The position numbers and the translations under genes were made by a program. The notes beneath the pieces are model-generated. The model saw only the letters and a program-made list of their open reading frames with translations. It did not search any database and was not told the DNA's origin. From NCBI RefSeq assembly GCF_900141905.1, contig NZ_FQZF01000012.1, forward strand, positions 62,001 through 126,000: a stretch of 64,000 bases of DNA, written 5' to 3'. Below, piece by piece: positions 18,338 through 25,681 of the stretch (positions are counted from its first letter, which is position 1; every line of letters begins with the position of its first letter). The stretch comes from Muricoccus roseus (GTDB lineage Bacteria; Pseudomonadota; Alphaproteobacteria; Acetobacterales; Acetobacteraceae).

Positions 18338-19102
18338 TCAGCTTCGGTTCTGCCAGTGCAGGGCCCTGGCCTCCGCCCAGGCGAAAAACGCGTTCAGCCC
18401 CAGCCCCACCAGGGCGAGGATCACGAGCCAGGCATACATCTGGCGGATCAGGAAGCTGCGCTGCATGTCCAGGATGAGGAAGCCCAGCCCCCCCTGCCCC
18501 GTCAGCATCTCCGACAGCACGGTGATGATGAGCGCGAGGCCGAGGCTCGTCTTCATCCCCGCCAGGATGAAGGGCAGCGCGGCGGGCAGCACCACGAGGC
18601 GCAGCACGCGCGCCGTGCCCCAGCCATGGGTGCGCGCGGAATCCAGCAGGACCCGGTCCACCCCGCGTACGCCCTGCAGCGTGTTCACCAGCACGGGAAA
18701 GGTGACGGCGAGCGAGACGGAGGTGATCTTCATCGTGTCGCCGATGCCGAGGAACAGCATCAGCGGCGGCACCAGGGCGGCCTTGGGAATGGGGCGCAGC
18801 AGTTCCACCAGCGGCTCCAGCAGCCGGTAGGCCGCGCCCCACCAGCCCATGGCGATGCCGAGCGCGATCCCCAGCGCCGAGCCGATGGCGAAGCCGATGA
18901 AGACGAGGCGCAGCGTGGCCAGCAGCGGCCCGAGCACCTCGCCGGAGGCGATCAGGTCCGACAGCACCTCCCAGATGGCAGAGGGCGGCGGCATCAGGGC
19001 GCGCCGGATCAGCCCCTCATTCACCGCCCATTCCAGCGCGGCCAGCAGCACCGCCAGGAAGCCGAGGCCGGGAAGCAGGCCCAGGAGCCTCTCAGGCCGC
19101 AT
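18338..19102 (-). CDS. ABC transporter permease 1 (nitrate/sulfonate/taurine type)
   Basis: A 254-residue inner-membrane permease with about six hydrophobic helices. The stretch LLRPIPKAALVPPLMLFLGI precedes the EAA-type loop GVDRVLLDSARTHGWG. ATG at 19102 is preferred; an in-frame GTG at 19111 would add three residues. Either start lies inside the end of the ATPase gene, implying coupled translation. The paralogue at 15517 has the same architecture but a different EAA loop and N-terminus. Confidence 0.9.
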   Translation of the reverse strand: MRPERLLGLLPGLGFLAVLLAALEWAVNEGLIRRALMPPPSAIWEVLSDLIASGEVLGPLLATLRLVFIGFAIGSALGIALGIAMGWWGAAYRLLEPLVELLRPIPKAALVPPLMLFLGIGDTMKITSVSLAVTFPVLVNTLQGVRGVDRVLLDSARTHGWGTARVLRLVVLPAALPFILAGMKTSLGLALIITVLSEMLTGQGGLGFLILDMQRSFLIRQMYAWLVILALVGLGLNAFFAWAEARALHWQNRS

Positions 19103-19877
19103 GGCCGCCACGGGTCAGTAGGGCGTCCAACAATTCATGCCGCAATTCGAGGAAGCGCGCCGTCTCGCGCACCTCCACGGCGTCGCGCGGGCGGGGCAGC
19201 CCCGTCTCGACCACGCGGGCGATGGTGGAGGGACGCTTCGTGAGCAACGCGACGCGGTCGGAAAGCGCCACCGCCTCCTCCACGTCATGCGTCACCAGAA
19301 CCACCGTCAGGCCGCGCTTCTCCCACAGCTCCAGCATCAGCCGGTGCAGGTCGAGGCGCGTCAGCGCATCCACCGCGCTGAAGGGCTCGTCCATCAGCAG
19401 GATCTTCGGCTCCGCGGCCAATGCGCGGGCCAGCGCCACGCGCTGCTGCATCCCGCCCGAAAGCTGCCAGGGGAAATGGTCCCCGAAGCCCGTCAGCCCG
19501 ACCGAGGCGAGCTGCACATCCGCGGCCTCTCTCGCACGGCCGCGCGACATGCCCGGGCGATGCTCCACGGCGAAGGCCACGTTGTCGCGCACGCTGCGCC
19601 AGGGCAACAGCGATCGGCCATATTGCTGGAACACATAGACCGCTTCCGGCGGTGGCCCAGTAACGGGGCGGCCGGCGACGCGCACCTGTCCGGCCGAGGG
19701 CGCCATGAGCCCGGCCGCGATCTGAAGCAGGGTCGACTTCCCGCAGCCGGAGGGCCCGAGGATGGAAAGGAACTCCCCATCCCGGACGGAGAGGGAGAGG
19801 CGGTCCATCGCCAGGGTGGGCGGGCCACCCCGCGCGGGGAAGGACTTCTCCACCGCCTCCAGTTCCAGGATCGCCAT
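19092..19877 (-). CDS. ABC transporter ATP-binding protein (SsuB/TauB type)
   Basis: A 261-residue ATPase with a complete motif set: Walker A GPSGCGKST (residues 41-49), Q-loop YVFQQYGRSLLPW, signature LSGGMQQR, Walker B ILLMDEPFSAVD and switch histidine VLVTHDVEEA. This matches importers for sulfonates, nitrate and related small organic compounds. It is the only ATPase in an operon that carries two permeases and two binding proteins. It starts 42 bp after the glutamine-synthetase-like gene. Confidence 0.94.
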   Translation of the reverse strand: MAILELEAVEKSFPARGGPPTLAMDRLSLSVRDGEFLSILGPSGCGKSTLLQIAAGLMAPSAGQVRVAGRPVTGPPPEAVYVFQQYGRSLLPWRSVRDNVAFAVEHRPGMSRGRAREAADVQLASVGLTGFGDHFPWQLSGGMQQRVALARALAAEPKILLMDEPFSAVDALTRLDLHRLMLELWEKRGLTVVLVTHDVEEAVALSDRVALLTKRPSTIARVVETGLPRPRDAVEVRETARFLELRHELLDALLTRGGHAA

Positions 19878-19919
19878 CCCCGCCCCCTTGTTCCGCTTCC
19901 CCGGCGCGTCAGCCGCGCA

Positions 19920-21353
19920 TCAGAAGAGCTCGAAATACTCCCGCTGCTCCCATTCCGAGACCTCCGCCTCGAAGCGGGCGATCTCGGCGCGCTTGATTCG
20001 CAGGAGCCAGTCGATGAAGCCTTCCCCGAAAGCCTCGCGCGCCGTGCCGTTCCTGTCCAGCGCGTCCAGCGCCTCAGCCAGGCTGCGCGGCAGCGGCGCG
20101 GCCTCGGTCTCATAGGGCGTGTCGGCTGGCGGGCCGGGGTCCAGTTCCCGCGCGATGCCGTCCAGGCCGAAATGCAGTTGGGAGGCCATGTAGAGATACG
20201 GATTGGCGGCGGGCTCGCCGACCCGGTTCTCCAGCCGCGTCGCGCGGTCGCCCGGCTGGCCGAGGGCGCGGACCATCACGCCCCGGTTGTCGATGCCCCA
20301 GACCGCCCGGTCCGGCGCCAGGGAGAGCGGCCGGTAGCGGCGGTAGCCGTTGATGGTGGGGGTGGAGAAGGCGGCGGCGGCGCGCGCATGGTGCAGCAGC
20401 CCGCCGAGGAAGTGCAGCGCCGTCCCCGAGAGCAGCGCGCCCCTCTCCCCCATGAAGACGTTGCGCCCCGTCCCTGCCTCGGTCAGCGACTGGTGCAGGT
20501 GCCAGCCCGAGGACATCACGTTCGGGATGCGCGGGCGGCACATGAAGGTGGCGTGATAGCCATGCCGCCGCGCCACCTGCTTCACCGCCGAGCGGAACAG
20601 GATCGCCGTATCGGCCGAGGCCATCGCGTCCTGCGCATCGAAGGTGAACTCGACCTGGCTCGGCCCGTACTCCACCTCCATGGAGCGCAGCGGCAGGTCC
20701 AATGCCTCGACCGCATTGCGCAGGATCTCGAGCACGGGGTCGAGCGCGTCGTAGCGGCTTTCCGTGAGGTAGTTGTAGCCCTGGGTCAGCAGCGCGACCT
20801 CGGGCGGCGTGCCGGGCTGGCCCGCATCCTCCGGCGCCAGCTTCGGGTCCAGCAGGCGGAAGAGGTGGAATTCCAGCTCGATGCCGGTGGTGTAGCCGAA
20901 GCCCATGCCGGCGGCCCGGTCCAGCGCCCGCCGCAACTGCTGGCGGGGGGAGAGCGGCACAGGCCGCCCATCCGCGAAATAGGCCTCGCAGAGCAGCCAG
21001 CCCGTATGCGGCGCCCAGGGCAGCACGCGGAAGCTGTCGGGATCCGGCAGAAGGAGGAAGTCCGCGGCCCCCTGCATCTCCTTCATGCCCATCCCCGCCC
21101 CGGCCGTGAAGACCGGCCAGGCCGTGCGATGGGCGCTGTCCTTCAGCAGCATCGTCGTGGTCATGGCGATGCCGTCGCGCAGCGCGCGCGCGGCATCGGC
21201 CGCGACCACCGTCTTGCCGCGCAGGATGCCGTGCTGGTCGGGATAGGACAGCCGGAGGACGCCGATCCCCTCCGCCTCGATCCGGCGCAGCACCTCGGCC
21301 GCGCGTTCCCGGGCCGCGGCGTCCCGCAGCCCGTGCCGTTCGACGAAGCTCAT
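19920..21353 (-). CDS. Glutamine synthetase-family ligase (probable gamma-glutamyl-amine synthetase type)
   Basis: A 477-residue GS-fold protein. The N-terminal beta-grasp shows YPDQHGILRGKTV. The catalytic domain shows the metal-binding glutamates in TGIELEFHLF and EVEYGPSQVEFTF, the histidine loop SSGWHLHQSL, and a C-terminal TRLENRVGEPAANPYL equivalent to the arginine/glutamate nucleotide-metal region. The GPGQ element of housekeeping GS reads GPSQ, and the length and motifs are closer to PuuA/GMAS-type and aniline-pathway ligases, which attach glutamate to an amine using ATP. It is ten bases from a Rieske oxygenase and followed by an importer, so a catabolic amine substrate is inferred. 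A true nitrogen-assimilating role is unlikely. Confidence 0.82.
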   Translation of the reverse strand: MSFVERHGLRDAAARERAAEVLRRIEAEGIGVLRLSYPDQHGILRGKTVVAADAARALRDGIAMTTTMLLKDSAHRTAWPVFTAGAGMGMKEMQGAADFLLLPDPDSFRVLPWAPHTGWLLCEAYFADGRPVPLSPRQQLRRALDRAAGMGFGYTTGIELEFHLFRLLDPKLAPEDAGQPGTPPEVALLTQGYNYLTESRYDALDPVLEILRNAVEALDLPLRSMEVEYGPSQVEFTFDAQDAMASADTAILFRSAVKQVARRHGYHATFMCRPRIPNVMSSGWHLHQSLTEAGTGRNVFMGERGALLSGTALHFLGGLLHHARAAAAFSTPTINGYRRYRPLSLAPDRAVWGIDNRGVMVRALGQPGDRATRLENRVGEPAANPYLYMASQLHFGLDGIARELDPGPPADTPYETEAAPLPRSLAEALDALDRNGTAREAFGEGFIDWLLRIKRAEIARFEAEVSEWEQREYFELF

Positions 21354-21363
21354 CCCGCGGCGA

Positions 21364-22689
21364 TCACTCGGCGGCGAGAGCGGGGGCGGACCAGGGCGCG
21401 GCGGCGCGGCGCCGGGCGACGGCCGCCTTCCAATGCGCCTCCCAACCCTCGGTCGGCGCCATGCCGTCGATCGTGGCCGGGCCGGTCATGGAAGCGGCCT
21501 GAGAGGCATCCAGCGCCATGAGCGGCGGTCGTCCCTCCTCCACGGCGGCCATGGCGCGCATCAGCAGGCGCCGGTTGGCGGCGATCGCCTTGTCCGTGGA
21601 AGCCAGGTGCTCGCGGGTGCGGTCCTGGATCCGGCCCTGACTCTCCACCGCCCATTGGTCATGCGTGTTGATGTCGTGGCCCATGCCCGTATAGGTCTGG
21701 CTCGCCTGCTCGGCGGGGTCGTAGCCGTATTCGTTGCGGGCGTTGCGGCGCGGCAGATAGTCCGGAAGCGCGTAGGTCTCCAGCCGCTGGGCGCGCATGG
21801 TCGCGTGGTCCACCGGGCCCGCGAAGCTGGTGAAGACCGCGATCCAGTAGCAGCGCTCGTCATCCACCGGCATGTGCCACTGCGTGATGGTCATCTCCGC
21901 GCTCATCGGGATGACGAAGGCCTGCGGGAAATACAGGTTGGTCACGCGCACATGCGTCGTCTGGTCGCTGATCCGGCGCAGCGCGGTCAGGCGCAGGCCG
22001 TAATCGGTGTTCTCCACCTCGATCTGCGGGCGCGGGAACTCGCGCAGAACATAGGTCATCGGCAGGTCGGAGCCGTCGGAAGCACCCCGGAACTGCTTGC
22101 CATAGGCCTCCTTCGAATCGCCATCCTCGAAGAACCGGTGCAGGAAGGAGGCATGCGCCGGGTCGATCCCCACCTCCAGTGCCTGCAGCCAGTTGCACTC
22201 GATCAGCCCCTTGAAGGCGAAGGTGTGCGTCCCAGGAGCGACGAAGCAGTCGAAGGCCGGCAGCGCGGGCGCCTCGCCCTCCCCCAGATAGGCGAAGACG
22301 ATGCCCGAGCGGACCTGCACGGGGTAGGAGCGCGTGCGGATGCGCTGGCACAGGGTGCTGCCCTCGGGCTCCGCCGGGGTTTCCAGGCAGCGCCCATCGG
22401 CCGCGAAGAGCCAGCCATGGAAAGGGCAGCGCAGCCCGCCATCCTCCAGCCGGCCATAGGCGAGATCGACGCCGCGATGCGGGCAGTCCCGGTCGATCAG
22501 GCCGATCGTGCCGGCCTCGTCGCGGAACAGGACGAAATCCTGCCCCAGCGCGCGCACCGGGCGCACGGGGCGGGCGCTGTCCAGCTCGTCCAGCAATGCC
22601 ACCGGCTGCCAGTAGCGGCGCAGCAGCGCGCCGCCCGGTGTTCCCGGCCCGACCTGTGTGAGCCGCCGGTTCTGTTCCGCACTCATCAT
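21364..22689 (-). CDS. Rieske non-haem iron oxygenase alpha subunit (phthalate-dioxygenase-like)
   Basis: A 441-residue oxygenase. The N-terminal [2Fe-2S] Rieske domain has ligands C69, H71, C88 and H91 (DCPHRG, then CPFHGW). The catalytic domain begins with CNWLQALEVGIDPAHASFLH, giving the mononuclear-iron histidines H179 and H184. This form is typical of single-component alpha-subunit oxygenases that need a separate reductase; none is encoded in the window. Such enzymes hydroxylate, demethylate or open aromatic substrates. It is the first gene of the operon. ATG at 22689 has GGGAG nine bases upstream, with a second ATG directly after. A readable promoter and operator lie in front. Confidence 0.92.
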   Translation of the reverse strand: MMSAEQNRRLTQVGPGTPGGALLRRYWQPVALLDELDSARPVRPVRALGQDFVLFRDEAGTIGLIDRDCPHRGVDLAYGRLEDGGLRCPFHGWLFAADGRCLETPAEPEGSTLCQRIRTRSYPVQVRSGIVFAYLGEGEAPALPAFDCFVAPGTHTFAFKGLIECNWLQALEVGIDPAHASFLHRFFEDGDSKEAYGKQFRGASDGSDLPMTYVLREFPRPQIEVENTDYGLRLTALRRISDQTTHVRVTNLYFPQAFVIPMSAEMTITQWHMPVDDERCYWIAVFTSFAGPVDHATMRAQRLETYALPDYLPRRNARNEYGYDPAEQASQTYTGMGHDINTHDQWAVESQGRIQDRTREHLASTDKAIAANRRLLMRAMAAVEEGRPPLMALDASQAASMTGPATIDGMAPTEGWEAHWKAAVARRRAAAPWSAPALAAE

Positions 22690-22706
22690 GGCCGATGACT
22701 CCCGCG

Positions 22707-22727
22707 AATGTTCAATGACCGAACGTT
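22707..22727. promoter_or_regulatory. Candidate IclR-family operator
   Basis: An inverted repeat AATGTTC-N7-GAACGTT (one mismatch over seven-base arms) lies in the 110-bp space between the divergent oxygenase and IclR genes. On the oxygenase strand it starts about seven bases after the predicted -10 box, covering the expected transcription start. That position fits a repressor of the catabolic operon. Assignment to the neighbouring regulator is inferred from position only. Confidence 0.5.
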
Positions 22728-22733
22728 AGTGCG

Positions 22734-22763
22734 ATTGTAGAACCCTCTTTCCGAGCGGCGCAA
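22734..22763 (-). promoter_or_regulatory. Predicted promoter of the oxygenase operon
   Basis: Reading the minus strand, TTGCGC (22763-22758) is followed after 18 bases by TACAAT (22739-22734). The -10 matches the sigma-70 consensus at five of six positions and the -35 at four of six. The predicted start near 22727 leaves a leader of about 38 bases with a GGGAG ribosome site. The candidate operator at 22707-22727 overlaps the start. Confidence 0.5.
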
Positions 22764-22799
22764 CGATGCATCACGGCGCGCCGGAAGAGAGGAGCAAGG

Positions 22800-23600
22800 A
22801 TGCCGAGACTTCGTGCGGATGCCGCGCGACGGCGCGAGGAGGCGGCACTCGGCCCAGATCATTCCGAGGCCCTGGCACGCGGCATCGCGATTCTCTCGGC
22901 CTTCGGGCCTGAGCGGCGGCAGATGACCTTGGCCGAGGCGGCACGGGCGGTGGACCTTCCGCGCGCGACCGCCCGCAGGGCCCTCCTCACCCTCGCGCAT
23001 CTCGGACTGGTCGAAGCCGATGGGCGGCTGTTCCGCCTCACCCCCCGGGTGCTTCGCCTGGCGTCGGGCTATCTGGGCGCGAATGGCGTCTCGGCCCTGC
23101 TGCAACCCTGCTGCGAGCGGATCGCCGCGGCCACCGGGGCAAACTGCTCGGTCGCGATGCTGGACGGCGCGGAGGCTGTCTTCGTCGCCTATGGCCAGCC
23201 CTCCCGGCTCGTGCCGGTGAACACCATGATCGGCGCGCGCCTGCCCGCGTATTGCACGGCGCTGGGGCGCGTCCTGCTTGCCGCCCTGCCCGACCCAGCC
23301 CTGTACTCGCTTCTCGCCACGCTCGACGCGAAAGCCGTCACGCCGCGCACGGAAACCGATCCGGCCCGGCTTCGCGAGGCGATCCTCCTGGCCCGCGCGG
23401 AAGGGCACGCCCTTGTGGAGGAGGAGATGGAACTGGGTTTCCGCTCCCTGGCCGTGCCGCTGCGCCGCTATGACGGCCGCGTCGTCGCCGCGCTCAACCT
23501 GGGCGCGCCGGTGGCTCTGCACGCCTCTGGCGAGATGGCCGCGCGCTTCCTGCCCCTTCTGCTGACGGAAGCGTCATCCTTGTCGCAGCAGCTTCTGTGA
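22800..23600 (+). CDS. IclR-family transcriptional regulator
   Basis: A 266-residue regulator. The N-terminal winged helix-turn-helix (about residues 22-85) includes MTLAEAARAVDLPRATARRA. The C-terminal effector domain shows YGQPSRLVPVNTMIGARLPA, YCTALGRVLLAAL and a late FRSLAVPLRRYDGRVVAALN. The arrangement is close to PcaR/PcaU-type regulators of aromatic catabolism. ATG at 22800 is preceded by GGAG. It is divergent from the Rieske oxygenase operon with 110 bp between start codons, so that operon is its probable target. The effector is likely the operon's substrate or an intermediate. Confidence 0.9.
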   Translation: MPRLRADAARRREEAALGPDHSEALARGIAILSAFGPERRQMTLAEAARAVDLPRATARRALLTLAHLGLVEADGRLFRLTPRVLRLASGYLGANGVSALLQPCCERIAAATGANCSVAMLDGAEAVFVAYGQPSRLVPVNTMIGARLPAYCTALGRVLLAALPDPALYSLLATLDAKAVTPRTETDPARLREAILLARAEGHALVEEEMELGFRSLAVPLRRYDGRVVAALNLGAPVALHASGEMAARFLPLLLTEASSLSQQLL

Positions 23601-23665
23601 AGCGCGCGACCGAACCCGCCCCTTCCTGGATCGTTGTAACATAGGTCAACCGGTCGGGAGAGGCA

Positions 23666-25567
23666 GTGGAGGGGCGCGCACCAGTGGGACGTCTCCGCGT
23701 GAGGCCTGTGGCGAAAAGCGGCGCGGAGGTGGAATCCCTCCGCACGGCCCTCGCCGAGGCGCGCGCGGAATCGGGTCGTCTCGCCGATCGGCTGCAAGCC
23801 TCCGAGCGGCAGCTCATGGCCTGGCGCGCCCTCGTCTCGGCGCGCCGGACAGCTCTCGACGAGGATGACCCTGTCCTCGGCGCCGCCTTCGAGGATCTCT
23901 GGTCCCTCACCACCGAGCTGGAGGAGGCCAATGCGGCGCTTGGGCGCGAGATGGCGGAGCGGCGCGCCGAGCTGGCCGCGATCGACGCCGCGCTGCGCGA
24001 CAGCGAGGAACGGGTGCGCCTCGCCCATCGCTATGCCGGCGCCGGCTCCTGGGACTGGGAGATCGCGCGCCATGCCGTGGTCTGGTCGGACGAGTATCGC
24101 GAGCTGCTGGGCATCTGTCCGGACGCGCCGGCTTCCTACGAGGCCTGGCTCGCCTCGGTCCTGCCGGACGACCGGTCGGCGGCGGAGCGCGCGATCCGCG
24201 CAGTGCTGGATCTGCACCGGCCCGAGTTCGACGTGGAGTACCGCGTGCGCCATCCGCAGCGCGGCACCCTTTGGCTCTCCTGCCGCGGCCGGATGCAGCG
24301 CGACCCGGAAGGCCGTCCCTGGCGGCTGACCGGCCTCTGCATCGACATCACCGCGCGCAAGCGGGCCGAGCAGGCCCTGCGGGATGCGAACGAGAACTTG
24401 CGGCGGGAGGTCGAGCGCGAGGTGGCGGCGCGCGAGGCCACGCAGGCGCGCGTGACGCAGACCCTGAAGCTGGAGGCGCTGGGGCAGCTGACCGGCGGCG
24501 TCGCGCATGACTTCAACAACCTTCTCGCCGTCGTCACCGCCGGCACCTCTCTCCTCGCCCGCACCGAGGACCCGGCGCGGCGGGAGAAGCTGATCGGCAG
24601 CATCACCCAGGCGGCGAGCCGCGGGGCGGACCTGACGCGGCGGCTGCTGACCTTCGCCCGCCGCCAGGCGCTTCGGCCCGAGCCGATCGCCACCGGCCCC
24701 TGGCTGGCCGATCTCGGCGCCCTCCTCTCCCGCTCCCTCAGGGCCGACATCGCGGTGACGGTGGACGCGCCGGAGGATGTCTGGCCGGTGCTCGCCGACC
24801 CTTCGGAGATGGAGCTCGCGCTCACCAATCTCGGGCTGAACGCGCAGGATGCCATGCCGCGAGGGGGCGAGCTGCGCATCGCCGTGCGGAACGCCCGGCT
24901 GGATGATCCGGAAGACCCGGACGCGCTGCGCGGCGACTTCCTCCGGATCGAGGTGCGGGATACCGGCATGGGCATGCCGGAGGATGTGCTGGCCCGCGCC
25001 TTCGAACCCTTCTTCTCCACCAAGCCCGGCAGCGGCACGGGGCTCGGCCTCGCACAGGTCTATGGCTTTGCCCGGCAGAGCGGCGGAGCGGCGCGCCTGG
25101 CGAGCCGGACGGGCCACGGCACCTGCGTCACACTGCTCCTGCCGCGCGCCGCCACCGCGCCGGCCGCCGAGGCCCAGCCCCCGCCTCATGCGGCGCCGGC
25201 CGAAGCGCGCCCCCTCCGGGTGCTGGTGGTGGAGGACGACGAGGCGGTGGCCGGGCTGGTCCTCGACATGATGCGCCATCTCGGCCACGCGGCTTTCCGA
25301 GCAACAGGCCCGACCGACGCGCTGGCGAAGCTGGAGTCCGGAATCGAGATCGATCTGGTTTTCACCGACGTGCTGATGCCCGGCGGGATGGACGGGCTGG
25401 ACCTGGCCCATGCGCTGCGCCAGGCGCATCCCGACCTGCCGGTGCTGCTGACCAGCGGCTATGGCGGCGCCCCCGCCCGGGTGGCGGAGGCGGGGCTGCC
25501 GCTGCTGCGGAAGCCCTATTCCATGGCGGCCCTAGGGGACGCGCTGGCGGCCGCCGCGCCAGCCTGA
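23666..25567 (+). CDS. Soluble PAS hybrid histidine kinase with C-terminal receiver domain
   Basis: A 633-residue hybrid sensor kinase. Residues 20-50 and 85-118 look like coiled coil. A PAS/PAC fold follows (about 118-235: AGSWDWEI to LTGLCIDITARKRAE), then a HisKA region with phosphoacceptor H281 in GGVAHDFNN, and a HATPase with LTNLGLNAQDAM, DTGMGM and GSGTGLGLAQVYG. The receiver from about residue 517 has D568 in VFTDVLMPGG. No transmembrane helix is present, so it senses a cytoplasmic signal. GTG at 23666 has GGGAG just upstream. No partner regulator or obvious target gene is adjacent. Confidence 0.92.
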   Translation: MEGRAPVGRLRVRPVAKSGAEVESLRTALAEARAESGRLADRLQASERQLMAWRALVSARRTALDEDDPVLGAAFEDLWSLTTELEEANAALGREMAERRAELAAIDAALRDSEERVRLAHRYAGAGSWDWEIARHAVVWSDEYRELLGICPDAPASYEAWLASVLPDDRSAAERAIRAVLDLHRPEFDVEYRVRHPQRGTLWLSCRGRMQRDPEGRPWRLTGLCIDITARKRAEQALRDANENLRREVEREVAAREATQARVTQTLKLEALGQLTGGVAHDFNNLLAVVTAGTSLLARTEDPARREKLIGSITQAASRGADLTRRLLTFARRQALRPEPIATGPWLADLGALLSRSLRADIAVTVDAPEDVWPVLADPSEMELALTNLGLNAQDAMPRGGELRIAVRNARLDDPEDPDALRGDFLRIEVRDTGMGMPEDVLARAFEPFFSTKPGSGTGLGLAQVYGFARQSGGAARLASRTGHGTCVTLLLPRAATAPAAEAQPPPHAAPAEARPLRVLVVEDDEAVAGLVLDMMRHLGHAAFRATGPTDALAKLESGIEIDLVFTDVLMPGGMDGLDLAHALRQAHPDLPVLLTSGYGGAPARVAEAGLPLLRKPYSMAALGDALAAAAPA

Positions 25568-25681
25568 ACCACCGCTGGGCGCTTCGCGCGCCGGGTCCAC
25601 CGGCGGGCCGGGGGCGCGTGGCGCGCGGCGCGTGAGACTTCACGGAGCAGCGCTTGGACGGGCGCGGCGGGTCGGGTTCAT

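Noticed and set aside
19920..21353. Annotation as the housekeeping glutamine synthetase glnA.
   Set aside because: The GPSQ element, the context with an oxygenase and importer, and the absence of an adjacent glnB make nitrogen assimilation unlikely; only the fold is shared.
23608..23615. GACCGAAC after the iclR gene, matching the right half of the candidate operator, as a second operator.
   Set aside because: A single eight-base match without a paired half-site is expected by chance in a window this size, and there is no inverted partner at the right spacing.
25568..25681. GC-rich self-complementary stretch between the hybrid kinase and penicillin acylase genes as a terminator.
   Set aside because: Many alternative short GCGC pairings are possible but no dominant stem or T-run, so it cannot be told apart from background composition.
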